Below, piece by piece: positions 1 through 7,051 of a DNA stretch of 11,222 nt. Made by a program: the position numbers and the translations under genes. Every line of letters starts with the position of its first letter. Within the stretch, counting starts at the first letter, position 1. This DNA comes from Thiomargarita sp. GTDB taxonomy: Bacteria > Pseudomonadota > Gammaproteobacteria > Beggiatoales > Beggiatoaceae. The notes beneath the pieces are model-generated. The model saw only the letters and a list, made by a program, of their open reading frames with translations, did no database searches and was not told the origin of the DNA. The stretch covers positions 1 to 11,222 of the forward strand of contig JAGLFE010000383.1 in the NCBI GenBank assembly GCA_023144675.1. The letters are read 5' to 3'.

Positions 1-29
1 TTAGATAAATAACTTCAAATATAAATATT

Positions 30-506
30 TTATTTCAACAAAGCTTTTTCAATAATAAATTGATTTATTTGGTAAAAAAAAGACTTTAATGTTTCCCTTT
101 TAGCATAAATTTTATTGATTATATTACTTATTTCCTCACTATCATCTTCATATTCATGAGCTAAGGAATTTCTAATATTTCTAAGTTCAAGCCAAGTATT
201 TATATCATAGATTAATTCTAATTTGTCCAAACGATTTAAAATATCAATAAAAGGTTTATTTTCAATTTCTTCTTTTAAAACCAGTAAAATAGTTTTAAAT
301 AATTTTTGCCCAATCGCATCTTGTAATTTTAAAAACCTAAATAAAAATTGGTCAATATGTTCCACTTCATCTTCATCTAAATCATCATAGCGTGATTGAT
401 TTAACGGCATAAAAGTAGCCATTTTTCTTGAGGAACTATCTATTCGTTGGATATGTTTTTGACATTCATATAGTATTTTCTTTAATCTTTCTATATCAAC
501 ATTCAT
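30..506 (-). CDS. hepT: HEPN-domain toxin of a type VII (HepT-MntA) toxin-antitoxin pair, copy 1
   Basis: 158 residues, almost wholly helical in character. The HEPN ribonuclease signature RX4HXY is present as R112...H117-E-Y119 (RNSLAHEY), preceded by a second Arg-Asn at 109-110. In the characterised Shewanella HepT-MntA system the HEPN protein is an RNase toxin, and its motif tyrosine is AMPylated by the partner nucleotidyltransferase. By family analogy the same is expected here. The start ATG overlaps the stop of the upstream nucleotidyltransferase gene by 4 bp (ATGA), so the two are co-transcribed and probably translationally coupled, antitoxin first. The length exceeds the roughly 110-140 residues of many HEPN toxins, and the N-terminal 50 residues are acidic and variable. 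It is homologous to, but clearly diverged from, the second copy at 820-1287. The family call is firm; the toxin role is inferred. Confidence 0.85.
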   Translation of the reverse strand: MNVDIERLKKILYECQKHIQRIDSSSRKMATFMPLNQSRYDDLDEDEVEHIDQFLFRFLKLQDAIGQKLFKTILLVLKEEIENKPFIDILNRLDKLELIYDINTWLELRNIRNSLAHEYEDDSEEISNIINKIYAKRETLKSFFYQINQFIIEKALLK

Positions 507-793
507 AACTCTAAACCATCTTTTAAAGCAACTTGTTCTATAGTTCTACTTCTATCCTTTGAAATAATTACATCAATTTTTTGTTCGCCTAAAATTTTAT
601 TTAGCTTGATTAGAAATTGTATTTTTTTCTCGAATAAATTATTTTTATCAGCAGCTTCTATATATAAATCTATGTCGCCCCCTCTTTTAGTATCGTCAAT
701 GCGACTGCCAAAAAGATAAATTTTAGTATTTTGACCAAAAACTTCTAATCCTGTTGATTTTATAGTTTCTTTATAAAAATTTGATAATCTCAT
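503..793 (-). CDS. mntA: Minimal nucleotidyltransferase antitoxin (MNT), copy 1
   Basis: 96 residues forming a minimal polymerase-beta-type nucleotidyltransferase. The catalytic signature is visible as F28-G29-S30, then nine residues, then D40-I-D42 (GGDIDL). A third acidic residue is D74 in a QKIDVII strand. In HepT-MntA pairs this enzyme adds AMP units to the HEPN toxin's RX4HXY tyrosine and neutralises it. All three metal-binding aspartates are kept, so the protein should be active. The GS-to-DXD spacing is one residue shorter than the GSX10DXD usually quoted, and copy 2 shares this spacing, which suggests a distinct subfamily. It lies directly upstream of its toxin gene with a 4-bp overlap. 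The family assignment is strong; the antitoxin function follows from context. Confidence 0.85.
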   Translation of the reverse strand: MRLSNFYKETIKSTGLEVFGQNTKIYLFGSRIDDTKRGGDIDLYIEAADKNNLFEKKIQFLIKLNKILGEQKIDVIISKDRSRTIEQVALKDGLEL

Positions 794-819
794 TTAAATG
801 AATATAATTTCCCTCATTA

Positions 820-1287
820 CTAATTTGAGTTGGGAAATTTGGATTTAATTTTATGAAAACTATTATGTAATTCAGCGGAAAGTTTTTTAGCTAAAAGCAA
901 ATGATTAAATAATTCCTCAATATTTTCAACATATTCATGTACTAATTTATTGCGCAATAATCGCATATCTACCCAAGCATCAGCATTATTGATAATTTGA
1001 AGTTGTTCTAATCGATGAAGGTTGTCAATAGCTGTTGCTGGTATTTCGCCAGATAGTTTTAGAAATAATGGTAGTAATTTATCGGTAAATGTATCTTGCA
1101 TTCGACTAAACTTACTGCTAAAAGACTCAAGTCTGTCAATTCCTTCTGGTGTATTCAAAATTTTTTGAAGCCAAATTGGGTTTAATTCGGTTTTATTAAA
1201 CAGTCGCCTAGTAACATCTTGGAGCAAAATATCTGCTTTATTAAGTACAAAAAGAATTTGCATTATTCTGATATTAAGTCCAGTCAT
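820..1287 (-). CDS. hepT: HEPN-domain toxin of a type VII (HepT-MntA) toxin-antitoxin pair, copy 2
   Basis: 155 residues, helical, with the HEPN catalytic motif R112-N-K-L-V-H117-E-Y119 at exactly the same residue positions as in the first copy. The two proteins share a scattered pattern (a central F-x-x-x-F-x-x-x-QD segment, then L-x-RL-x-x-L before the motif) but differ at most positions. This is therefore an old paralogue or an independently acquired cassette, not a recent duplication. The start overlaps the stop of the upstream MNT gene by 4 bp. A second possible start, Met9, would break that coupling, so the upstream ATG is preferred. The predicted role is an RNase toxin held inactive by AMPylation from its partner. 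The toxin gene ends 27 bp before the start of the next MNT gene, so all four genes may be one transcript. Confidence 0.84.
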   Translation of the reverse strand: MTGLNIRIMQILFVLNKADILLQDVTRRLFNKTELNPIWLQKILNTPEGIDRLESFSSKFSRMQDTFTDKLLPLFLKLSGEIPATAIDNLHRLEQLQIINNADAWVDMRLLRNKLVHEYVENIEELFNHLLLAKKLSAELHNSFHKIKSKFPNSN

Positions 1288-1583
1288 AAAATAATTCCAT
1301 TTTTTAAGGCTTCTTTGTGTATATCATATAAATGCTCGCCTAGTTGATGGGAGATAATATCTATTTTTTGTTCCCCTAAGCTTTTTTGTATTGCCGTATT
1401 TAGCCGCAATATTTTTTGCCATAAATCTGGATCATTATTTGGAAATTCTAAGAATAAATCAATATCACCACCTTTAAGTTCATCATTGATTCGAGAACCG
1501 AATAGTCTAATGGTAACATGAGTTCCAAATAGTTTTTCTGTTTCTTGAACAATTATATCATGTTGTAATTTACTTAATCTCAT
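1284..1583 (-). CDS. mntA: Minimal nucleotidyltransferase antitoxin (MNT), copy 2
   Basis: 99 residues with an intact nucleotidyltransferase active site: L-F-G29-S30, nine residues, D40-I-D42, and a third aspartate D75 in EQKIDII. The opening MRLSK matches the MRLSN of copy 1, and both have the GGDIDL form of the DXD motif, so the cassettes belong to one subfamily. The function expected from the family is adenylylation of the adjacent HEPN toxin. The gene precedes its toxin and overlaps it by 4 bp. A 40-bp spacer separates it from the TumE-like gene upstream on the same strand. Whether each MNT recognises only its own HEPN partner cannot be told from sequence. Confidence 0.84.
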   Translation of the reverse strand: MRLSKLQHDIIVQETEKLFGTHVTIRLFGSRINDELKGGDIDLFLEFPNNDPDLWQKILRLNTAIQKSLGEQKIDIISHQLGEHLYDIHKEALKNGIIL

Positions 1584-1623
1584 TTTTTATTATTTTAGGA
1601 ATGTATTGCAATTTTAAACCCAT

Positions 1624-1995
1624 TCATTTTTGTTCCATAATTTTTCGTGCAAAAAATAGAAATTCACGCAACGCATCTTTAGGAATATCACTGATATAAC
1701 TCTCGACTACATATTTTTCACTACCATTATGAAAATGTTTTGGAAAAGTAGCTACAGTTTTCCAAAGATTATGGGGCGCATTATCATGTCGATAAATTTT
1801 ACCATCAATAGCCACACGTTCCCAGTGATAGCTATAACGATCTTTTAGTTTTAATGAATACCAAATATCAATAAAACTACCATCTATAAGAATTAGACGC
1901 AATTCATTAATATTTGATACAACAGATTCCATTATAATATCGGAAAATTCTACTTCAACTAAATTTCTTAACTGTTCTACATTTAATATAATCAT
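1624..1995 (-). CDS. tumE: TumE-like (DUF6516-type) putative toxin
   Basis: 123 residues. I recognise the pattern of the TumE/DUF6516 family: an N-terminal helix, a strand with LILIDGS (residues 35-40), the aromatic-rich YSYHWER (54-60), then RHDNAPH (69-75) and the histidine-rich FPKHFHNGSE (84-93), with a C-terminal helix. Members are annotated as toxins of toxin-antitoxin systems. The conserved His/Arg/Asp residues suggest a nuclease-like centre, but I do not know the mechanism. The start ATG shares one base with the stop of the upstream small gene (TAATG), a strong sign of coupling. In the described TumE-TumA pair the antitoxin is a helix-turn-helix protein. Here the partner is a different type of protein, lies upstream, and no such gene follows. 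The family call is fairly confident from memory; activity is inferred. Confidence 0.7.
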   Translation of the reverse strand: MIILNVEQLRNLVEVEFSDIIMESVVSNINELRLILIDGSFIDIWYSLKLKDRYSYHWERVAIDGKIYRHDNAPHNLWKTVATFPKHFHNGSEKYVVESYISDIPKDALREFLFFARKIMEQK

Positions 1996-2285
1996 TACAA
2001 AAACTCAAACAGCTTTACTAATTCATCACGTTTATACTCCAAATGATCCAAATGTTGTAAATCACGCCAAGAATTTTCTTCCTCTAAAGTCCCTTCTTGA
2101 TAACGGGAATCCATCTCTTCCACACTAGAAATACTGTATTTTCCATAAAATTCAAATATTTGTGTATTGATAAGACGTAATTGATGTTCCAAAAAACGAT
2201 GTAAACTTAATCGCAACAGTTCATCAGTTGGAATCTGCAATTTATGAGCAATTGTATTGAATGCAGTATTTTCTTGTATACGCAT
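1995..2285 (-). CDS. Small charged helical protein, putative antitoxin partner of the TumE-like gene
   Basis: 96 residues and not a family I can name. The N-terminal 30 residues (NTIAHKLQIPTDELLRLSL region) could be a short DNA-binding-like or ribbon-helix segment. The rest is highly charged and helical, with heptad-like leucines and a segment around residues 45-75 carrying GKYSISSVEEMDSRY and a WRDLQHLDHLEYKRDEL motif. I recall similar small proteins (a YG-x-x-S-V-EEM element, then a D-x-LEY-x-RD element) encoded next to DUF6516 genes in cyanobacteria and proteobacteria. The 1-bp TAATG overlap with the TumE-like gene supports a co-operonic antitoxin role. No helix-turn-helix like that of TumA is evident. 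That the gene is real is well supported; its function is inferred from context only. Confidence 0.6.
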   Translation of the reverse strand: MRIQENTAFNTIAHKLQIPTDELLRLSLHRFLEHQLRLINTQIFEFYGKYSISSVEEMDSRYQEGTLEEENSWRDLQHLDHLEYKRDELVKLFEFL

Positions 2286-2365
2286 TTTGTTACCTAGTTA
2301 ATTTGTTTCAATATTTTCTTGGAATACTAAAGTTTTAAAGATTATAAACAATAAATTCAGCGAAT

Positions 2366-3379
2366 TTAAATCAATATTTCATAGTAATTTTTATACCACT
2401 CAACAAAATGACCTATTCCTTCTTCAACAGAAGTTTGTGGTTTAAAACCAATATCCCGTTGTAAATCATCTACATTCGCATAAGTAGCCGAAACATCTCC
2501 AGCCTGCATTGGCAACATATTTTTTTGCGCAATTTTTCCCAAAGCTGTTTCTAGTGTTTCTATATAATCCATTAATTTCACTGGGTTATTATTCCCAATA
2601 TTATACAAACGATAGGGCGCAAGGCTACTAGAAGGATCAGGTTGTTCGCCCGACCAGTTAATATTTGGTTCAGGAATTTTATCAATCACTTTTACTAAAG
2701 CTTCAATAATATCGTCAATATAAGTAAAATCCCGTTTCATTTTGCCGTAATTGTAAATATCAATTGGTTTATTTGCTAAAATCGCCTTGGTAAATTTAAA
2801 ATAAGCCATATCAGGTCGTCCCCAAGGACCATAAACGGTGAAAAACCGTAGCCCTGTAGTTGGCAAATTATAAAGATGAGCGTAGCTATGTGCCATCAAT
2901 TCATTAGCTTTTTTGGTAGCAGCATAGAGAGAAATAGGATGATCAACATTATCATGCACTGAAAATGGCATACGAGTATTAAGTCCATAAACCGAACTTG
3001 AGGAAGCAAAAACCAAATGTTCCACTTGATTATGACGGCAAGCCTCTAAAAGATTGACAAAACCAACAATATTACTATCAACATAAGAATGAGGATTTTC
3101 TATGGAATAACGCACACCTGCTTGGGCTGCTAAATTAACTACTTTATTAGGTTTTTCTGATGCAAATAACGCACTAATTCCCTCACGATTTGCTAGGTCT
3201 AATTTTATAAATTTGAAATTTTTTTGAGTTTGTAATTTGGTTAATCTAGCCTGTTTAAGTCTTACAGCATAATAATCGTTTAAATTATCCAGTCCAATTA
3301 CTTCATTGCCCTGTTCCAGTAAAATATGAGAAAGATGAAATCCAATAAATCCAGCAGCTCCAGTAATTAATATTTTCAT
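2366..3379 (-). CDS. UDP-glucuronate 4-epimerase-like NAD-dependent epimerase
   Basis: 337 residues, full length for an extended short-chain dehydrogenase/epimerase. The NAD-binding GAAGFIG is at residues 7-13. An SSSSVYG strand at 126-132 supplies the catalytic Ser/Thr, and the YxxxK pair is Y152-AAT-K156. FFTVYGPWGRPDMA (179-192) and the NDYYAVRLKQARL segment near 34-46 are typical of the UDP-glucuronate 4-epimerase (capsular polysaccharide protein I) branch. That enzyme makes UDP-galacturonate for surface polysaccharides in the cytoplasm. A UDP-GlcNAc or UDP-glucose epimerase is a less likely alternative. No glycosyltransferase or other polysaccharide gene is visible nearby, so it stands alone between the toxin-antitoxin array (81 bp downstream) and a divergent housekeeping operon. 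The start codon is the first ATG before the Rossmann motif, as expected. Confidence 0.85.
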   Translation of the reverse strand: MKILITGAAGFIGFHLSHILLEQGNEVIGLDNLNDYYAVRLKQARLTKLQTQKNFKFIKLDLANREGISALFASEKPNKVVNLAAQAGVRYSIENPHSYVDSNIVGFVNLLEACRHNQVEHLVFASSSSVYGLNTRMPFSVHDNVDHPISLYAATKKANELMAHSYAHLYNLPTTGLRFFTVYGPWGRPDMAYFKFTKAILANKPIDIYNYGKMKRDFTYIDDIIEALVKVIDKIPEPNINWSGEQPDPSSSLAPYRLYNIGNNNPVKLMDYIETLETALGKIAQKNMLPMQAGDVSATYANVDDLQRDIGFKPQTSVEEGIGHFVEWYKNYYEILI

Positions 3380-3594
3380 ATTTTTTTATTTCAATGAAAA
3401 GTTAAATGATTTAAAAAAATTATTTTTTATAAAAATTATATTTAAAAGTTATAATAAATTAATTAATCTATTAGTATTTATAGTAAAATTATTTAATTAG
3501 TAAAAATTTATTTAGAGTTTTGTAAGTTTAAAAATATTTACCATAAAAATTATATAATCTTAAACAATTACAAAAAATAACACAGATATATAAA
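3380..3594. promoter_or_regulatory. AT-rich divergent intergenic region with candidate promoters
   Basis: The 215 bp between the divergent epimerase and aat genes is extremely AT-rich and contains no ORF or RNA gene that I can see. A TATAAT at 3553-3558 lies about 37 bp before the aat ATG and is a plausible -10 box, but no well-spaced -35 is evident. On the minus strand ATTATA at 3435-3440 reads TATAAT and could serve the epimerase gene. In sequence this rich in A and T such matches occur by chance, so both are weak. Confidence 0.35.
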
Positions 3595-4323
3595 ATGCAT
3601 CGTCCTTATTGGATTCCTGATAATACTGCACCAAACGATTTTCCACCTTTAGAAAAAGCTTTAGAGCATCCAGATGGCTTATTAGCGATTGGTGGAGATT
3701 TAAATCCCAATAGAATTTTGAATGCTTATCGTTTAGGTATTTTTCCTTGGTATAGCGATGATGAACCTATTTTATGGTGGTCGCCCTCAAAACGTATGAT
3801 ACTATTACCTGAACATTTGAAAATATCACGTAGTTTACGCAAAACTATTCGTAAAAACAAGTTTAGCATTACTCTTGATCAAAATTTTCCAGCTGTTATT
3901 GAAGCTTGTGCTAATACAGTGCGCCCTGATCAAAATGGTACTTGGATTACTGATGATATGAAAATAGCTTATAATCATTTACATAAAGAAGGATTTGCTC
4001 ATTCAGTGGAAGCTTGGTTTGAAGGTAATTTAGTGGGTGGATTATATGGAATAGCTTTAGGCAAAGTTTTTTTTGGTGAATCTATGTTTAGCATTATGAC
4101 AGACGCTTCTAAAGTCGCATTTGTTCACTTGGTGCAACAATTACAAAGTTGGGATTACAGATTAATCGATTGCCAAGTAGAAACAAATCATTTAATTAGT
4201 TTAGGTGCGGTCAATATTCCGCGCTCCCAATTTCGGGAATTACTAGATAATTTATGTCAACTGCCTGAATATAAAAGAGCTAAATGGCAGTTTGAATATG
4301 ATGAGGTAATAAAAAATGAATGA
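3595..4323 (+). CDS. aat: Leucyl/phenylalanyl-tRNA-protein transferase
   Basis: 242 residues, full length. It transfers Leu or Phe from aminoacyl-tRNA to N-terminal Arg or Lys of proteins in the cytoplasm, creating N-degrons for ClpS/ClpAP. Family landmarks appear in order: GLLAIGGDL (28-36), YRLGIFPWYS (45-54), WWSPSKRMIL (61-70), GTWITDDM (115-122), HSVEAWFEGNLVGGLYG (136-152), FFGESMFS (159-166) and IDCQVETNHLISLGA (191-205). The D-C-Q at 192-194 matches the region of the catalytic Asp and Gln in E. coli Aat. The ATG has no obvious Shine-Dalgarno sequence, but the N-terminus fits the family. It is the first gene of an operon with bpt, overlapping it by 8 bp, and folD. No clpS or clpA lies nearby. 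Confidence 0.95.
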   Translation: MHRPYWIPDNTAPNDFPPLEKALEHPDGLLAIGGDLNPNRILNAYRLGIFPWYSDDEPILWWSPSKRMILLPEHLKISRSLRKTIRKNKFSITLDQNFPAVIEACANTVRPDQNGTWITDDMKIAYNHLHKEGFAHSVEAWFEGNLVGGLYGIALGKVFFGESMFSIMTDASKVAFVHLVQQLQSWDYRLIDCQVETNHLISLGAVNIPRSQFRELLDNLCQLPEYKRAKWQFEYDEVIKNE

Positions 4324-5038
4324 AGAATCCATGCGCCTAAATACGATGATTACTCCACCCCATGAGTGTAGTTATTTATCTGATCGTTTGGCAACTACCG
4401 TTTTTGCTGAACCATTTTTACCTGATAATGATGTAGTTTACTCTAATTTAACCAAACATGGTTTTCGGCGTTCGGGCGAATATTTATATCGTCCTTATTG
4501 CCAAAATTGTCAAGATTGCATATCAGTACGTATTCCAATAAACTCGTTTAAACCACGCCGTATTCAAAAACGCATTTGGAAAAAAAATCAGGACTTGCAA
4601 GTAATTCCAGTGTTACCTAACTTTAAGCAAGAACATTTTGATTTATATTGTCGTTATGTAAATACGCGTCATAAAGGAGGCAATATGGATAATCCAAGTC
4701 CAAAAGAATATATGCGATTTTTAACCAGTAGTTGGTCAATTACGGTTTTTTATGAATTTCGTTTACAAACACAATTAGTTGGATTAGCAGTTATTGATCA
4801 AGTAGAAAATAGTCTTTCGGCGGTTTATACTTTTTTTGAACCAATTTATGCAAGTCGTAGTTTAGGTGTATATGCCATTTTATGGGAAATTGAGGAAAGT
4901 AAGCGTTTAAATTTAGAATGGCTTTATTTGGGTTATTTTATAAAAAATTGTCAAAAAATGAGTTATAAAACTGATTATCAACCATTGGAAGGTTTTATTA
5001 ATAATAAATGGCAAATACTTGAACAAAAATCAGCTTGA
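4316..5038 (+). CDS. bpt: Aspartate/glutamate leucyltransferase (bacterial ATE family)
   Basis: 240 residues, the usual length for bacterial Bpt. It transfers Leu from Leu-tRNA to N-terminal Asp or Glu, the second branch of the bacterial N-degron pathway. Older annotations call it arginyltransferase. The ATE-family cysteine cluster is at C62, C65 and C68 within YRPYCQNCQDC, with another at C18. RHKGGNMDNPSPKEYMRFL around 118-136 and the C-terminal block SLGVYAILWEIEESK...LYLGYFIKNCQKMSYK (182-218), with its GNAT-like fold, are characteristic. The ATG at 4316 has a GAGGT Shine-Dalgarno 8 bp upstream and overlaps the end of aat. A second Met (residue 6) is an alternative start but has no better signal. 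The aat-bpt pairing is common in proteobacteria. Confidence 0.93.
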   Translation: MNEESMRLNTMITPPHECSYLSDRLATTVFAEPFLPDNDVVYSNLTKHGFRRSGEYLYRPYCQNCQDCISVRIPINSFKPRRIQKRIWKKNQDLQVIPVLPNFKQEHFDLYCRYVNTRHKGGNMDNPSPKEYMRFLTSSWSITVFYEFRLQTQLVGLAVIDQVENSLSAVYTFFEPIYASRSLGVYAILWEIEESKRLNLEWLYLGYFIKNCQKMSYKTDYQPLEGFINNKWQILEQKSA

Positions 5039-5049
5039 GAAAATAGAAA

Positions 5050-5910
5050 ATGACAGCAAAAATACTAGACGGTAAATCAATAGCAGCTAAAATCCGCCAA
5101 AAAATTAAGCAACAGGTACAAGCACGTATTGATAATGGATTGCGTCCACCAGGATTAGCGGTAGTTTTAGTTGGAAATGATTCCGCTTCACAAATTTATG
5201 TCCGCAATAAACGTAATGCTTGTGAAGAAGTTGGTATTATTTCAAGCTTTATTGAGTTAGCGGCTACTATTTCACAGGTTGAGCTTTTAGCCCAGTTAGA
5301 TAAATTAAATGCGAACCCAAATGTAGATGGCATTTTAGTTCAATTACCACTGCCAAAACATATTGAAAGTAATTTAATTATTGAGCATATTTTACCGCAT
5401 AAAGATGTTGACGGGTTTCATCCTTATAATGTGGGACGGCTTACTTTACATATCCCATTGTTGCATTCTTGCACCTCTAAAGGCGTTGTTACTTTATTGA
5501 AACATACTGGAATATCCTTAGCAGGTTTAGATGCGGTTGTGATTGGACAATCAAGTATTGTGGGTCGCCCAGTTACTTTGGAATTATTGGAAGCAAATTG
5601 TACAGTAACTGGATGCCACATTTATACCCGAAATTTGGCAGAAAAAGTACGCAATGCTGATATTGTAGTGGCTGCAGTTGGAAAAGCTAATTTAGTGCGT
5701 GGAGATTGGATTAAGCCTGGCGCAATTGTAATTGATGTGGGAATTAATCGAATAGCTGATGGAAGTTTAGTTGGGGATGTTGAGTTTGCAGAAGCAATTA
5801 AAAATGCTAGCTGGATTACTCCTGTTCCTGGTGGAGTTGGTCCAATGACAGTAGCTAGTTTGATGGAGAATACTTTGGAAGCAGCAAATATGGAATCTTG
5901 TAAATTTTAA
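5050..5910 (+). CDS. folD: Bifunctional methylenetetrahydrofolate dehydrogenase / methenyltetrahydrofolate cyclohydrolase
   Basis: 286 residues, full length. It interconverts 5,10-methylene-THF, methenyl-THF and 10-formyl-THF with NADP, feeding purine and formyl-Met synthesis in the cytoplasm. The catalytic Y50-x-x-x-K54, VDGILVQLPLP (92-102), KDVDGFHP (118-125), Rossmann VIGQSSIVGRP (164-174) and C-terminal PVPGGVGPMT (258-267) are all present. One deviation: the usual PCTPxG motif reads SCTSKG (140-145), losing both prolines. The Cys, Thr and Gly remain, and the other active-site residues are intact, so activity is likely. It starts 11 bp after bpt, behind a GAGA-type ribosome site, and closes the aat-bpt-folD operon. 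Confidence 0.95.
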   Translation: MTAKILDGKSIAAKIRQKIKQQVQARIDNGLRPPGLAVVLVGNDSASQIYVRNKRNACEEVGIISSFIELAATISQVELLAQLDKLNANPNVDGILVQLPLPKHIESNLIIEHILPHKDVDGFHPYNVGRLTLHIPLLHSCTSKGVVTLLKHTGISLAGLDAVVIGQSSIVGRPVTLELLEANCTVTGCHIYTRNLAEKVRNADIVVAAVGKANLVRGDWIKPGAIVIDVGINRIADGSLVGDVEFAEAIKNASWITPVPGGVGPMTVASLMENTLEAANMESCKF

Positions 5911-5945
5911 ATAAATTGGTTTTTATTACTTCCAAATTTCTAAGA
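5911..5945. terminator. Possible weak bidirectional terminator in the convergent gap
   Basis: The 35-bp gap between the converging folD and ion-channel genes contains AAATTGG (5913-5919) and CCAAATTT (5932-5939). These pair as an AT-rich stem with one bulged A and a 12-nt loop containing TTTTTATT. There is little GC in the stem and no long T-run after it, so this is a weak candidate supported mainly by its convergent position. Confidence 0.3.
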
Positions 5946-7019
5946 CTAAAAATGTTTTAAATCTGGTGGATCAAAAGAAATAACTATCAAACTATCAGTA
6001 TCTTTTAATTCATCAAATTGATTTTCTTTAGGATTTAAAATAACTTGTTCATATCGTTTAATTCCAATAATAATTACGGGATTTGTCAAATTTCGTTTTT
6101 GATTTAAAAGTTCAACAATTTCATGAAATTTTTTACCTAAAAAAGATTTGGGATATTTATCGTTATTTAGTAGATAAACCTCATTTGTATCCGCTGAATA
6201 GGTAAGTAATTGTTGATAAACGTTAGATAATTTTCCATAAAGCGCAGATTGGGCTAAAATTCCTAAACCAAAATCAGTTGAACAAACCCATTCATCAACG
6301 CCAGCATCAATTAAATGTTGGATTTTATTGGGATTATTAACTTCCGCAATAATACGCACTTTACAAATTTGTTTTTGATCACATTTGGTAATAGCTAATG
6401 CAATCAAAGCTGATTTTGCATCAGGATCGTGATAATTAGGGTCGCTTAAAATAATAATACTTTTTGCTACATGAACGCCAGCTCGATTGAGGACTAAATG
6501 CAGTGTTGGATCACTACGCACAAAAAAAACTTTTTCATATTCTGGTCTCAAACGTAATTCTATTTCATTAATTTCAGTTTCGCTGATAATAATAATATTT
6601 ATATCAGGATTAGCTTGCTCAGAATGAAGTTCTTCCACAATGCGTTCCCCATTACGATGCCAATTGCATATAATAATATGATTTTCTATGTTGGTTGGCA
6701 TTTTGACTCCTCTGTTAAGTTCTACAAATACTGCCGTAATTTTTCCAATTAAAGTTGCGACTACAAATATACCTAAAATGAATAATAATAAGGACATAAA
6801 TTTACCCATATTAGTATTTAAATCGTCATATTCACCGAGTAAAATAATCAATCCTATCCGAAAAGATTCAATAAAAGTTAAATCTGAATTTTGTTCGCTT
6901 TCAAAATAATAAATTATAAAAACTGAAGCTAAAAAAAACAATATAAAAAATAGGGCAATAGTGTGCCATAAATAGCTATGAAACATATTATTTGCCCAAC
7001 GATAGACAAATTTTTTCAT
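5946..7019 (-). CDS. Ion channel with cytosolic RCK/TrkA domains and a noncanonical pore
   Basis: 357 residues. Two membrane segments (about 17-38 and 73-98) flank a pore-helix region of the 2-TM potassium-channel type. A TrkA-N/RCK Rossmann domain follows (about 113-240, IENHIIICNWHRNGERIVEEL), then an RCK-C domain (about 280-350). The architecture resembles MthK and CASTOR/POLLUX-like channels, acting at the inner membrane. The segment where TVGYGD would sit reads LILLGEYDD (58-66), so potassium selectivity is doubtful. The nucleotide-binding glycine motif is also degenerate (CNWHRNG), as it is in MthK. The gene follows exbB by 32 bp on the same strand, in the position usually held by exbD, so co-expression with tonB-exbB is likely. 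There is no clear Shine-Dalgarno. The ligand and ion are unknown. Confidence 0.75.
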   Translation of the reverse strand: MKKFVYRWANNMFHSYLWHTIALFFILFFLASVFIIYYFESEQNSDLTFIESFRIGLIILLGEYDDLNTNMGKFMSLLLFILGIFVVATLIGKITAVFVELNRGVKMPTNIENHIIICNWHRNGERIVEELHSEQANPDINIIIISETEINEIELRLRPEYEKVFFVRSDPTLHLVLNRAGVHVAKSIIILSDPNYHDPDAKSALIALAITKCDQKQICKVRIIAEVNNPNKIQHLIDAGVDEWVCSTDFGLGILAQSALYGKLSNVYQQLLTYSADTNEVYLLNNDKYPKSFLGKKFHEIVELLNQKRNLTNPVIIIGIKRYEQVILNPKENQFDELKDTDSLIVISFDPPDLKHF

Positions 7020-7051
7020 ATTAGATACATAATTTTATTTTGGTAAATTAT

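Noticed and set aside
3380..3594. Small RNA or tRNA gene in the divergent spacer
   Set aside because: There is no cloverleaf, GTTC arm or GC-rich stem; the region is almost pure A/T.
5424..5621. 65-residue minus-strand ORF
   Set aside because: It lies wholly within folD, whose motifs are intact across this stretch, and has no recognisable features.
6688..6909. 73-residue plus-strand ORF
   Set aside because: It is antisense to the membrane part of the ion-channel gene, with no ribosome site or family resemblance.
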